NCBI GenBank assembly: GCA_022410635.1
Contig: JAJVDF010000017.1
Span: forward strand, 781,777 to 845,776
From: Tretioscincus oriximinensis
Taxonomy: Eukaryota > Chordata > Lepidosauria > Squamata > Gymnophthalmidae
Reading direction: 5' to 3'
DNA length: 64,000 nucleotides
Shown: positions 36,101-43,873 of the stretch, one piece after another
Numbering within the stretch: position 1 is the stretch's first letter
Layout of the letters: each line of letters begins with the position of its first letter
Made by a program: the position numbers and the translations under genes
Notes under the pieces: generated by a model
Told to the model about the DNA's origin: nothing
What the model saw: the letters and a program-made list of their open reading frames with translations, nothing else
The model's database searches: none

Positions 36101-37251
36101 CAAGTGAGAATCAGCTGTTTTATCCCACATTATCAGTCCGCACAATGTTTTATTGTGGAACATTCAAATATAGTGGAATAAATAAGTGATGTGTGGATAC
36201 AGCCCAGATCTAGAAACGAGGGACAGTCACAGACAAAACAGGATCAGAGGTGGTGGCCCCCAAGGGTGACCCACCCCCAAAATGCAGTGAGGAAAAAAAA
36301 AGGGAGGAATCCATCTCCTCTTATTTATTTTTANTTTGCCCCATACACGAGATCACCATGCAGCCAAAAATAAAACAATAGAAGACGAATCAAGTTTTTA
36401 TACCCTGCCCTTCTCTCCTAAAGGGACTCAGAGTGGCTTACAAGGTTATTTTTTGCCTGAAGGCTTACATCTATTTTGTCTTCCCCACCAGGTTAATGGT
36501 GGTGCTCATTTGTCTAATTGAAAAGTAGATTGCAAATCTCCTTTCTTTTTTAAATAGCTGAGTTGGCTAGGTCTGAAGGCCAATAGAGGGCGCTAACCCC
36601 TCTCCAACGTCCGACACAGGGCCCCGAAACCTGAACTCTCAGTTGAAAGTCCGGCTCTTAACAACTGCGCCATTGACACATTACAAAAGGAATAAAACGG
36701 TACCAAAAAGGGGGAAGGAAAACGCCATTGCTTCAACCAAAGGCCAGGTCAAAGAGGTGCGCCTTCAAAGACCTTCTAAAGAACACAGCGACGGTGCCTG
36801 ACTGTTCTCTTCCATCATGTTCTCTGACCAACATTTCCCCAACGCACCAACCATGTTGTGGTCGGAGATGATGGCGAAGATTCGGAAGGGCGGGGGGGGG
36901 GGAGAGAGAATGGAACCGGGCCGGGCGCAGAATTTCCTCTTCCAATGGAAACGGCAAAGGAAGTGCTAAGAGGAAGGCGTAAAAAAAAAGGGCAATACCT
37001 GTGGGGACGGCGGTGGGGGCTCTGCTGGGAGGCGGCGCCGTCTTGGGCGGCCGAAGGGGCTCGTGGTGGTGATGGTGGTGTGGCGGCAGGAAGCCCCCCG
37101 GGTTGGCAATTTGCGCCGCCGCTGTAGCAGCCTCGAAGACGCCGCCGCCGCCGCCCATTCCCAAACGGGCCCCGCTCTCCGGCGCTAGGGGGGCTCCACC
37201 CCCTCGGCCACGACCCGCACCAGGCGCGCGGTCAAAACCGTTGTCCGACAT
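15084..37251 (-). CDS. PAIP1: PAIP1, poly(A)-binding-protein-interacting protein 1 (11 coding exons)
   Basis: PAIP1 is a cytoplasmic translation coactivator. It binds poly(A)-binding protein PABPC1 and eIF4A/eIF3, helping to circularise mRNA. Joining exons 36999-37251, 30876-31015, 29005-29193, 25231-25343, 23541-23652, 20160-20285, 19028-19134, 18356-18473, 18192-18246, 17314-17407 and 15084-15183 gives 1407 nt, or 468 residues (human has 479). The N-terminus MSDNGFDRAPGAGRGRGGG is nearly human-like and is followed by a Gly/Pro/His-rich linker. PAM2, which binds the PABP MLLE domain, is SKLSVNAPEFYPSGY at about 112-126. The MIF4G HEAT domain spans about 145-375. The acidic C-terminus, PAM1 (about 435-468), ends ESERKRKQ. 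No stop or frameshift interrupts it, so it looks functional. The ATG was chosen because it matches the family start and follows a CpG promoter. Confidence 0.97.
15797..16030. mobile_element. Penelope-related fold-back repeat (PAIP1 intron 10)
   Basis: Two opposed arms (about 15829-15915 and 15945-16022) share GACTAACAGGAGAAAG, CTTTTGTAGGCATGTC and CACAAGCCCCCTTTGCTGGA. The start reads CAGAGAAATAGAC. It is more diverged than the copy at 32570. Confidence 0.75.
16040..17313. other. PAIP1 intron 10 remainder
   Basis: It is AT-rich intron with isolated Ns; no further gene or clear repeat was recognised. Confidence 0.4.
17314..17407 (-). CDS. PAIP1: PAIP1 coding exon 10
   Basis: It encodes DYQEKYQELLDRQDLFHDYE.. 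to ..GTDFSGTGD. The acceptor is GACATAG/ATTATC and the donor GATCC/GTAAGC. It begins the acidic C-terminal PABP-binding region. Confidence 0.95.
17800..18003 (+). mobile_element. CR1 LINE 3' end (PAIP1 intron 9)
   Basis: It starts AAAAAACTTTCTAACAGTAA and runs through GGAAGTCTTCAAACGTAG to TATGATTCTATGATTCTG, the CR1 terminal repeat. It is antisense to PAIP1, uninterrupted, and is the reference for the split copy at 6777. Confidence 0.85.
18192..18246 (-). CDS. PAIP1: PAIP1 coding exon 9 (55 nt)
   Basis: This short exon encodes NEPTFYTSDGVPFTAADP. The acceptor is TTTTAG/AATGAA and the donor CCCAG/GTAATG. It is too short for ordinary ORF detection, but sequence and phase fit exactly. Confidence 0.95.
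18356..18473 (-). CDS. PAIP1: PAIP1 coding exon 8
   Basis: It encodes DAKHMLLKLVELRSSNWGRV.. to ..PENDPNYFM, the end of MIF4G and nearly identical to the human segment. The acceptor is TTCCAG/AGATGC and the donor ATG/GTAATA. Confidence 0.97.
19028..19134 (-). CDS. PAIP1: PAIP1 coding exon 7
   Basis: It encodes LTGSVLEDAWKEKGKTHMDD.. to ..NVVLDADCS plus two bases. The acceptor is GTCTTAG/TTGACA and the donor AGCAG/GTACTA. Confidence 0.96.
20160..20285 (-). CDS. PAIP1: PAIP1 coding exon 6
   Basis: It encodes VKGTKGQLTRAEILQTGLQE.. to ..NNLICAVKLLK, exactly 42 codons. The acceptor is CTAACAG/GTAAAA and the donor AAA/GTATGA. Confidence 0.96.
20708..20781. mobile_element. 74-bp Tc1/mariner MITE, near-perfect palindrome
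   Basis: The ends CTGCTCAAAACAATTAAGGG face each other, and TA dinucleotides flank the element (20706-20707 and 20782-20783). The arms differ at one base plus two Ns. CTGCTCAAAA..TTAAGGGAAC is a familiar mariner-type terminus. It lies in PAIP1 intron 5. Confidence 0.85.
20790..21260. other. PAIP1 intron 5 segment with unidentified ORF
   Basis: A 96-codon minus-strand ORF (20900-21190) lacks recognisable domains and contains Ns. It may be a decayed transposon remnant. No splice sites support an exon. Confidence 0.3.
21285..21703. mobile_element. hAT non-autonomous element, 419 bp
   Basis: The ends are CAGGGATGGGGAAACTACAG and GGCGCCCCAGCCCTG, with perfect 8-bp target duplications ATTTAGAT at 21277-21284 and 21704-21711. 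The interior holds overlapping short ORFs without a transposase motif. It is inserted in PAIP1 intron 5. Confidence 0.9.
21870..22100 (+). mobile_element. L2-type LINE 3' fragment
   Basis: KKHLVKTYLFTQVF is readable at the start, matching the LINE ORF2 C-terminal LKTYLF block. An AT-rich tail with GGGTGAGATATAATTAAGTT follows. It is 5' truncated. Confidence 0.5.
22110..23540. other. PAIP1 intron 5 remainder
   Basis: No gene was recognised. A pyrimidine run (22250-22285) and short ORFs are present, but none has a domain or splice context. Confidence 0.35.
23541..23652 (-). CDS. PAIP1: PAIP1 coding exon 5
   Basis: It encodes CRKEFETRDEAAKGDEATRK.. to ..LAELYLNLE. The acceptor is TCTTAG/GTGTCG and the donor GAG/GTAAAA. 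It is MIF4G helical repeat sequence, close to the human protein. Confidence 0.96.
23870..24125 (+). mobile_element. CR1 LINE 3' tail (PAIP1 intron 4)
   Basis: It contains GGGTACTAGGATGGATGTCT, ACCATTTGCAGGGAGTCATG and GACAGAATGCTGGACTAGAT, then GGCCCGATCCA-TATGGCACT. This is the standard reptile CR1 3' end, antisense to PAIP1. Confidence 0.85.
25150..25220 (+). mobile_element. L2 3' tail beside the exon 4 donor
   Basis: It reads TTATTGTTAACTGCCCTGAA, ACCTTTGGGTATAAGG and an AAATGTAAAGAAATAAAT tail. It ends about 11 bases from the PAIP1 exon 4 donor, antisense to the gene. Confidence 0.75.
25231..25343 (-). CDS. PAIP1: PAIP1 coding exon 4
   Basis: It encodes ATSVPNFSYTGARLCNYLSH.. to ..NFRQLLLH, part of MIF4G. 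The acceptor is GGAAG/GCTACT and the donor CATAG/GTTGG. An L2 3' tail in the intron begins only about 11 bases beyond the donor. Confidence 0.96.
25344..26540. other. PAIP1 intron 3, proximal part
   Basis: AT-rich intron; no gene, RNA or clear mobile element recognised. Confidence 0.35.
26550..27062. mobile_element. Candidate DNA transposon, about 0.5 kb
   Basis: GATGGGGAGCTTGTAAGGAC near 26556 and GTCCTTACAAATTTAGCCATC near 27035 are imperfect inverted repeats about 500 bp apart in PAIP1 intron 3. There is no transposase and no clear target duplication. Confidence 0.45.
29005..29193 (-). CDS. PAIP1: PAIP1 coding exon 3
   Basis: It encodes residues 132-194, including LTEYVQDFLNHLAEQ and LNGCITTDEALQQLVELIYQ, the start of the MIF4G fold. 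The acceptor is CTTTTAG/GAG and the donor CAACAG/GTAT. It is exactly 63 codons. Confidence 0.96.
30276..30340 (+). mobile_element. L2-type 3' tail (PAIP1 intron 2)
   Basis: GGCTGCCCTGAGACCTTCGG, TATAGGGCGGGATATAAATA and an (AAAT)n tail match the ends of the L2 copies at 7030 and 45660. Confidence 0.8.
30876..31015 (-). CDS. PAIP1: PAIP1 coding exon 2 (PAM2), GC donor
   Basis: It encodes residues 85-131 with the PAM2 motif. The acceptor is ATTTTCAG/AA. In-frame joining to exon 3 requires the donor ATG/GCAAGT. A GT four bases further on (CAA/GTATTT) would shift the frame. Confidence 0.9.
31020..32370. other. PAIP1 intron 1, AT-rich segment
   Basis: Very AT-rich sequence with TATTTACATATTA-type near repeats at 31212-31300. 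No gene or element was recognised. Confidence 0.35.
32376..32500 (+). repeat. Penelope-related repeat arm
   Basis: It shares ATAGACTAACAAGAAAAAGG, GAGATTTTGTAGACA and CTACTTCTTCAGA with the fold-back family. It is a single, more diverged arm followed by a C run (32510-32520). Confidence 0.6.
32570..32777. mobile_element. Penelope-related fold-back element with hammerhead-like cores
   Basis: The element starts CAGAGAAATAGCCGTGTTAG. From about 32609 it is a large palindrome with arms of about 80 bp meeting near 32688. The right half has CTGAAGA (32690-32696), a stem GTAGA/TCTAC, and GAAA (32712-32715). The left half carries the same on the other strand (32659-32686) with stem GTGGA/TCTAC. CTGANGA-stem-GAAA is the hammerhead ribozyme core, though one extra A follows CTGAAGA. 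It is non-coding and lies in PAIP1 intron 1. Confidence 0.75.
32785..32890 (+). mobile_element. L2-like 3' tail remnant
   Basis: TTACTCGCTATGGGAGCATT is followed by GGGCAGGATATAAAAGG and an A-rich tail, in the style of L2 ends. Weak. Confidence 0.4.
33000..35370. other. PAIP1 intron 1, middle
   Basis: No gene was recognised. Short ORFs have no domains. A stretch at 33330-33400 holds two GAGAGATGTGCCGAGGG/TCTCTCGG-like pieces of unknown meaning. Confidence 0.3.
35384..35422 (+). repeat. (AAGT)n(AAAT)n microsatellite
   Basis: About six AAGT units are followed by four AAAT units. Confidence 0.9.
35706..35854. mobile_element. Fold-back MITE, 149 bp with about 43-bp arms
   Basis: The ends are TTGGGATTATTCACATTTTA and its near-perfect complement up to 35854. 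The core carries GAGCCTTATTCTGGGGCCTG and CTATACTAGCATGTGG, shared with the element at 38141. No transposase is present. Confidence 0.8.
36120..36208. mobile_element. Fold-back MITE, relative of 7890-8003
   Basis: TTTTATTGTGGAACATTC, ATAGTGGAATAAATAAGTGA and TGTGTGGATACAGCC match the element at 7890-8003. Confidence 0.6.
36380..36675 (-). mobile_element. tRNA-derived SINE (PAIP1 intron 1)
   Basis: On the minus strand it begins AATGGCGCAGTTGTTAAGAG (A-box-like), then GGTTTCGGGGCCCTGTGTCGG (B-box-like region), a body, and the L2-like 3' part TTAGGAGAGAAGGGCAGGGT. It lies in the sense direction of PAIP1. The 8540 copy is a family member. Confidence 0.75.
36690..36800 (-). mobile_element. L2-type LINE fragment (PAIP1 intron 1)
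   Basis: AAAGGCCAGGTCAAAGAGGT and GCCTTCAAAGACCTTCT are the reverse complement of the L2 C-terminal coding end, as in 60950-60990. Confidence 0.65.
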
Positions 37252-37640
37252 GTCGGCTCGTCCGGCCTCCTTCTCCTCAGACCCGCCTCTTCCTCATGAG
37301 CCCCGAAGCGTTCCAAAATAGCAGGTTTCCGGACGCGGCTCCTCCGAGGGTCTGGGTGGAACCCGCNTCAAAAGACGTTGCACTTTCGGTTCGTACTTAA
37401 AAGTTGAAAATAAGCTTCCTTTAAACACACACGGGCTCGGTCGGCCCCTCGCACAAGGCACACAATACGGCGGCGGCGGCGGCGCACACAAATGAACGAC
37501 CCCTCAGTAGTCGCTGCCGGGCCCCATCGTTTGGCAAGCAGCAGCGCCCCACAGTGCTGTGGAGGTCCTTGCTTAGCCGCGGGGTCACCATGGTAACCCT
37601 TAACCCGTACGTAAAACGGCGGCGGCGGCGGCCTGCACGA
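36860..37640 (-). promoter_or_regulatory. PAIP1: PAIP1 CpG-island promoter
   Basis: This dense CpG block covers exon 1 and about 390 bp upstream of the ATG. An ETS-type core (GTCCGGAAACC on the minus strand) overlaps 37327-37332, about 78 bp upstream of the start codon. Short (CGG)n runs lie at about 37467-37481 and 37617-37632. No TATA box is obvious, as is usual for a housekeeping translation factor. Confidence 0.75.
36999..37251 (-). CDS. PAIP1: PAIP1 coding exon 1
   Basis: It encodes residues 1-84 plus one base: Gly/Arg start, Gly-rich run, six consecutive His (58-63) and Pro-rich end. The donor is CAG/GTATTG. The exon is very CpG-rich and lies inside the promoter island. Confidence 0.95.
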
Positions 37641-37667
37641 ACAAAATAGGTACTAACTGGAGGTCAG

Positions 37668-38043
37668 TTTCAGAGAAATAGCCGTGTTAAAGCTAGAGCC
37701 CTTGCAGACTAACAGGAGAACAGTGGGTGGCATAAGCTTTCGTAGACACGGTTACTTCTTCAGATGCAGTGGACGTGTCTACGAAAGCTTATGACAGACC
37801 TGGGCAAGGGGCGGCCCGAGGGCCACATGCGGCCCTCCTACTGTCTCTGACCGGCCCGCCCCTCTTAGCTCAGAGTTATATACAGTATTGGGTAGAACTG
37901 AGTTAACTATATTAATCCGGCCCTCTAAAACCACCTCAATTTCTCATGCGGCCCCTTGGGAAAAATTAATTGCCCACCCCTGGCTTATGGCATCCACTGT
38001 TCTCCTGTTAGTCTCAAAGTGCTACCAGCCCCTTTGCTGTACT
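37668..38043. mobile_element. Penelope-related fold-back element split by a hAT MITE
   Basis: The left arm starts TTTCAGAGAAATAGCCGTGT and contains CATAAGCTTTCGTAGACACG. The right arm is cut after CTACGAAAGCTTATGA and resumes at 37983 with GCTTATGGCATCCACTGTTC, ending CAGCCCCTTTGCTGTACT. It is the same family as 32570. Confidence 0.8.
37795..37982 (+). mobile_element. hAT MITE, 188 bp, copy 2
   Basis: It has the same ends and the same length as 6010-6197, with only a few base differences seen by eye (for example AATCCGG versus AACCCGG). The 8-bp target duplication is GCTTATGA/GCTTATGG (7 of 8). It is inserted into the fold-back element above, so it is younger. Confidence 0.92.
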
Positions 38044-38138
38044 AACTGGAGCAACACATGTCAATTAGTGCACACACCAAACATTGGAATCAGCAGGTCC
38101 CTTACCAAAGCAGCCACTTCGTCCTGTGCTCTCTAAAA

Positions 38139-38284
38139 CTGCATCCACACAGAGCCTGCTAACCACATGCTAGTGTAGACTATGTCAGGCCCCGAATGGG
38201 GCCTGACATAGTCTATACTGGCATGTGGATGGCCAAGCTCTGTCCCAAGATATAACCCAGAATAAGGCTCAGTGTGGAGAGCGC
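38139..38284. mobile_element. TGTGGATGC fold-back MITE, best copy
   Basis: It starts TGCATCCACACAGAGCCTGC and ends GAATAAGGCTCAGTGTGG. The centre is a 30-bp inverted repeat (38164-38193 and 38198-38227) with two mismatches and a 4-bp loop, starting CACATGCTAGTGTAGACTAT. Related pieces lie at 2586, 7411 and 35706. Confidence 0.8.
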
Positions 38285-38289
38285 CCTAC

Positions 38290-39170
38290 TGTGTTTTAAA
38301 AAGGGGCTTCCTAGCACTTTACATCATGATCACGCCTCATTTTTAATCTATATCGATTGGTCCCACTTTCTGAGAAGACCCATCGCCAAAGTGGCAAGGT
38401 GCTTTCTTTTGGCATTTCTTTAACTTAGAAAATTCACCCTTGATTTAGATATGAAAATTGCTGCTGACTTTACTGCTGCGTTTTTCTGGGCTAAAGGAGG
38501 CTAGCTCAACTGGAAAGCTTGGCCAAAGACTAACAAGGGTCATGGAAGTGCNGTTCTGACACGTACCTGAAGAACGTGGACTATTATGAGCTGTGCAAAA
38601 AAAGTTTTTTCTTTAGCCCAGTTCTTCAGAACTGAAGATGCATTAAAAGTGAACAACACTGAGGAGTGAGGAGTCAAGCACAATATATTAGGGGTCGTTA
38701 AGATTGCCAGAGGGAGGTTAAGTGTTGCACTCTAAAGAGATGCAGCATGGTGGAGGGAAGGATAGTCAAATTATTAAGTTATGTAAAATCAAGCAAGACA
38801 AAGGAACTAAAGCAGCTGCAAAAATCTAGTGGTGTTCTCTTCAAGTGTATTTTATTAGATTTATTATATAGATGGGATATACAAGCAGAAATAAACAATA
38901 ACAAACTGCAAGCTTGCTTCTTAAACTTACAATTTCTGCCCAGCCTGAAATGCTGGGATTATTTGCACAAGCAATCACATGCCCAGAGCCTGAAAATCTT
39001 GGGCATTGGGTGGTTATTGCACATGGTGACATCACTTTCAGGGCAAGTGCCTTTTCCGGAAGCAGGAGCTAAAAGTGACATCACCAAACATTACTGCCCG
39101 AGAATTTGTATGCTACACAAGAACGAATTTTCTAGTAAAGCGTATGCGATTTGTGTATGACTCCCATGGG
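38290..39170. other. Intergenic, unidentified 137-codon ORF
   Basis: A plus-strand ORF (38747-39160) starts MVEGRIVKLL. It has no recognisable domain, and part of it overlaps repeat-like DNA. It is not supported as a gene. Confidence 0.25.
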
Positions 39171-39175
39171 GCCCT

Positions 39176-39307
39176 GCCTGCAGACTACAGCTCCAGGCCT
39201 GCGCTTCAGCTAACCTTGGGAGGGAGGAAACCTCTTTAGAAAACTTGGGCCCACTGGTTTCATCCACAGAAAACATTTTTTCAGCTTACAGGAAGTTGGC
39301 TGAGGGA
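39176..39307 (+). repeat. Dispersed repeat, copy A
   Basis: CTGCAGACTACAGCTCCAGG, TTGGGAGGGAGGAAACCTCT and TTTTTTCAGCTTACAGGAAG align with the block at 40138-40252. Confidence 0.6.
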
Positions 39308-39309
39308 CT

Positions 39310-40060
39310 CGTCTATATGACAACTTTAAAAAAATACTTTGGTGTGGTTTAAAAGTAAAGAAAATAAATCCAGCTATAGTAGGAAGTAGGAGTGATTGTA
39401 ATAGTCATACAACCCATTATTCTTTTCTGCATTGAGCTTTATTTAGGATTATATCTCAGAATACTGCCATATTATCTATGAGCTAATGTAGAATATAGCA
39501 AGGCCACAGCCTGGCATTCAGAAATGTCCAAAATAATGGCTGGCATATATTGTTTTTTAAAATAGTATTTGTATTCTGATTCCAATCTTTCNTTCCAGGA
39601 TGCTAGATGCTAAGAACAGAGTCCAAAAACATACTAAAACATATTTTAGAATATAACCTACCCAAGTTCTTAACTGAAAATTTCAAGAACACTATATGTA
39701 TATCGAGGATATGGGGAATTAAAAAAAGGAACTAGGATTATCCAGTAAAAAATTACTAAAGTCAAAGAGTAAAAGATTTGCATTTTAATTTTTTGAAATG
39801 ATAAAATCAAATGAAGTATAAGACAGGGAACTGATTGTCAGCAATAACAAAACAACCAGCTTCTGATTTTTTTTTATTTTCAGGCAAAATTTATTTCCAG
39901 TTTTATGATTCTTAGTTGTATTTATATTTCCTTTACTTTGTTGTTTTTTCACAATGGCAAATGCTTATTATAAAAGCTTGGCTGCCCAACAGGTTCATGA
40001 ATCTGGCAGTAATTTAACAGCAGCAGCAAAAAACGTGAGGAAAGTAAAATACAGCTTTGT
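39310..40060. other. Intergenic spacer
   Basis: Nothing recognised; AT-rich. Confidence 0.35.
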
Positions 40061-40137
40061 TGGGCTGGCAGTGGGGCCTGCAGGAAGTGTAGTCTGAGCA
40101 ACAAGTAGCCTCTTTGCCCAGCCTGCGTGGAGCTCTA

Positions 40138-40252
40138 TCCTGCAGACTATAGATCCCAGTCTGCACTACAGTTATCCCAGGGAGGAATGATGCCTCTTTT
40201 GCTTGGCCACGGAAATATATTTTCTGCCAACAGGAAGATAACTTGGGGACCT
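40138..40252 (+). repeat. Dispersed repeat, copy B
   Basis: CTGCAGACTATAGATCCCAG, ATCCCAGGGAGGAATGATGC and TTTCTGCCAACAGGAAG match copy A at 39176, with substitutions. A SINE 5' fragment (40262-40388, GTAAAGGGCGTTCACCCCTC) follows. Confidence 0.6.
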
Positions 40253-40389
40253 TCCTGTTGCTAATTTAGCTGGATTGCTAAAGCTGAGGCCAGTAAAGGG
40301 CGTTCACCCCTCTCCATGGCCGATACAGGATTTTGAGACTGAGCTTCTCGATTAAACAGACCATTTCTTCTNCACCACTGAATTATCAT

Positions 40390-41795
40390 GCCTCACAACA
40401 ACGCTATGAAAATATTTGTCCCTTTCCAGTTTCTCCTATTTTTGATTTCTCTCCCGCACTTATTTCAGATCAAACAAATTCAATGTGAAAAAAAATCAAT
40501 GTAAAGACCAGAGTAAATACAAACTGGAACTTTCAAATGATTATTTCAAGTATTCAGAGAAAAAAGTTATCCAATACCTATATCACTCGTGAAAAAGTAG
40601 TTGCCTTCTTAATTACTCAGCAAATCAAATTTAATTAATAATTTGGTTCAGTCACTGTACTGGTGACATCTTTGATTTGAAAACTTTATTTCAGGAATCT
40701 AACACTTGGTAACTGGTGCATAGAACTATGTAACATTTTCAGAAATGTGGAAGAGTAACGGTCATAAAAGCGTCTGACATCAGCTTCTTTGCTATCTTTT
40801 CCACTTCTTCCTCTTGTTTTTTTAGACTGTAAGCCTGAAAAGCTGGGAGATCTTTAGAATTACGTATATATTAAAACTGCTCTGAATACTTATGGCTGGT
40901 TAAAAAAGAAGGAATATTTTGTAGTATTTTTCATTTAGCTTACAGAATTATATATTCAAAACAGTGTTTCTGTTTCTCCAAATCACATGAGCAAAATGTG
41001 AGCTTCTCAGTTTATTTCTGCTTTTAGCTGATTCTTCTCTATTGTAAATCCCTGGGTTTATTATTACTTACCAGTGCAGTATGTTCAAACTTCTCCTGGG
41101 AACGTCTTATTTTTCGAGGAAGTACAGGACAGTTTGTAGAAGAACTTCCTAAGCAATCTAATCTCTAGTTGGAAATAGTAATTTTCTTCATTGTAAGCAG
41201 TAAGAAACGTATTTCATAGAAGTTCAATGTAAATAATCCCAAATTCAGACTTTTGTGGAAAATGCCAGATTTTCTTTTAAAAGACACACTACTAAAACTA
41301 TTTTTTTAAAAAACTGATAATGCTACCTAGCCTGGTACTACATGCGTGGGAGGGGGAAATCACACTAACTTGAATTTCATAACTCATACAGGAGAAAAGA
41401 AACTGATTTGCCAACAAGAGTGTCATTTGAGCTTAATCTGTTCTTCCATAGGTTGCTGTTTCACAGAAGAATTTCATTAACCAGCTGGAACATTAAACCG
41501 GCCACACTGACTGTGTTCATTGGCTATAAGCAACCAGAAAGAAAACATGCTAGTGTCGTCATAACCTATCAAGAAATAAATGCGTGAAGACTGACGTTCC
41601 ATTTGGCAAATCAAAACCTTATATATGCATATTGAGGAAGAAGAATTCCCTGTTTGTTCCTTAATACTACAATCAATGAAAGAACCACAGGTTTTCTCTG
41701 AGGATGGTGGGTTTACAAGCTTCTATGATATGATTTTAGATGTACAAAGCCATAGAACAAAGCACTAAACAGCACCTTGCCACTAGGCAAAAAGT
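40390..41795. other. Intergenic spacer
   Basis: No gene, RNA or clear element recognised. Confidence 0.35.
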
Positions 41796-41799
41796 TAAG

Positions 41800-41998
41800 T
41801 GCTAAGGGGGGAGTGGGGAGGAAGTAAAGCTAATGAGGAGGAAAGACTGAGGGGGGAAATAGAAGACAAACAGGAGGATGTTGATTAGGAGCAGGAGGGA
41901 AGAAAAAGAAGATAAAGGGAAGAAGAAGTGATAGTAGAATATGATACAGGGGAGGAGGGAGGAATGGAAGGATGGTAGAGGGAAGGGGCGCAGATGCA
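41800..41998 (+). repeat. Polypurine-rich tract
   Basis: About 200 bp is dominated by G and A on the plus strand (GGAGGAAAGACTGAGGGGGG, GGGAAGAAAAAGAAGATAAA). The minus-strand ORF through it is low-complexity Pro/Leu/Phe. Confidence 0.8.
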
Positions 41999-42299
41999 GG
42001 AGTGTAATATGGGGAGGAAAATAATGGTCTTATACTGCTAGTTTGGAATGAGACATAGTGCAGAAAGGGCCTGGGACATTTCTTCTTATGTTGGGCCAAC
42101 CACAGCAGTACTTCACATTATAGGAGTCTCATTTTTTTTTGGTGGTGTGATAGTTATTAATAATGAACTTGTTTACATTCCTTAACCACAGTTGCAGGCA
42201 GCTTTTAAAGATTAGCAGATTATATTTTGTAACATATATTGAGCCTAGCGGTGAAGTCCAATCAACTGTAGTGCTAGGAAGCATAATGTAGCCACGACT

Positions 42300-42640
42300 G
42301 GCAGTCAACATCTTGCCCTCCCCACCTGCAGGCTCTCCTGGGTAGCTCCTGATTCAGGGTGCTGCCAGCTGGCTGCTGCAGATGTCTTGGATGGACCTAC
42401 CTGCCTCCCTGCAATGACCAAGATGCACACATTGTGCCACACCCTGATCCACCTTTCCTCCTAAGGGCAGCTGGCAGGGCAGTGGCAGATTTGGGCTGGG
42501 CACCAGAGGTTGCCCTCTCTGCCATATTGGGTGGTCAGCCGGACAGCCTATGGTACCAGCACCATGGGCACAAAGTTCTGAGCCCTGTCATTGGTTGGTG
42601 GACCTTGAAATGTTGAATTTGCCAATGTATGTTTTATTAA
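42300..42640. other. GC-rich unidentified segment
   Basis: It is noticeably GC-richer than its flanks (CTGCCAGCTGGCTGCTGCAG, GGCAGTGGCAGATTTGGG). An 85-codon ORF has no domain. It may be part of an old transposon. Confidence 0.25.
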
Positions 42641-43304
42641 TAATAAAGATATATTAAATACAACAAATATATTTTACAAAACAGCAGTGCGTTGAAAAAA
42701 TTATCTCACTTTTTCATCTTTAAGGAAGCCCTTAAGGTATAAAGTTCCTTGACTTTTATCTCAACCATCTGAAAGAATCTTCTTACTGGTTATATCACTA
42801 TGAGCTGAAGAGTAAAAGTGCGCTTGTTCTGCAGCCAAAACACTATCAGTGTGAACCAAAGCGAGGAGACCAAAGTGAATTTCAGATTATGATGATTATT
42901 TATATGAAACAAAAGTTGGCATCTCTTGATCTTTCTTTAATTTAAAAATATAAAGCTTAGGGGACATTGTATTTCACCTCTTTCACTTCTAATGATTTTC
43001 TTATTTACTGCAGCATTATTTTTGTATAGAGGACTGTTATAATATTGGTACCTCCCTCAGCTTGTAGAATTATGTGATATAAATGTTAATCAAACTCATA
43101 CCGTCATATCACCATTTTGCTCAATTTAATACTGGTGAGACTTCTTGTTTATTGTTATTCCTGCTATCAATAGGATGGATTAATGTTATGGCTCATAGCT
43201 GAAGTTGATTTATTTATTTTCTAAGGGAATTCATGTATTGGGATTGAATGGACATTCTAGCATTGCTTCCCCCAACCAACCACCCTATTTAATTTGGGTA
43301 TGGG

Positions 43305-43760
43305 GTTCACTTTCCCACTCTGCAAACTTCCTCCCCTTCCCACCTACCTCCTCGAGCTCCCTCTTCTCTCCATCTACCTTCCATCCTTCCATCTCGTCTT
43401 TCTATCTTTCTCCCTACTGTATGCTCCCCTCCCTCGCTCCTATCCTCCCACCCCACCCCAAGCCACCACAACATATTCCAAGCCACCCAAACTACCTCAC
43501 CCCCATTCCCCTCTGCATCCACTCTGAGAACCACTCCCTTATCCATCCATCACTTCAGCCCCCTCCCCACTGCATCCCCAAGGCCCGCTCCCCTGTTCAT
43601 GCACTCCCTCATCCTCCTCCCTTATGCATCCTTCCTCCCCTGTCTCTAACTCCAGGCCATCCATTCCTTCTCCTGTTTCTTCCAATTGCCCTGCTTGTGT
43701 TCTCCTTTCACCTCCTCCTGTCTCTCCCCTCCTTTCCGCCCCTTCTACCCTCCCTGTCAT
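43305..43760 (+). repeat. Polypyrimidine-rich tract, about 455 bp
   Basis: C and T dominate on the plus strand with imperfect repeats (CTCCCTCTTCTCTCC, CCTCCTCCTGTCTCTCCCCT). Overlapping Pro/Ser/Leu ORFs come from low complexity and are not genes. The Penelope fragment follows directly. Confidence 0.8.
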
Positions 43761-43873
43761 AGATTATTTTGGTTTCCATCCTGAACATACTACCAAATCC
43801 ATTGTTTACAGCCTAGTTCTTACATATAATCACATCTGCCTGGATCTAGAGGACACTTCTGAAACTACAGCAA

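Noticed and set aside
38747..39160. 137-codon ORF between PAIP1 and NNT
   Set aside because: No domain, no splice context, and its 3' part approaches a dispersed repeat.
41830..42099. 89-codon minus-strand Pro/Leu/Phe ORF
   Set aside because: It is low complexity from the polypurine tract.
43205..43762. 185-codon Pro/Ser/Leu ORF
   Set aside because: It is an artefact of the polypyrimidine tract; stops are absent because the DNA is C/T-only.
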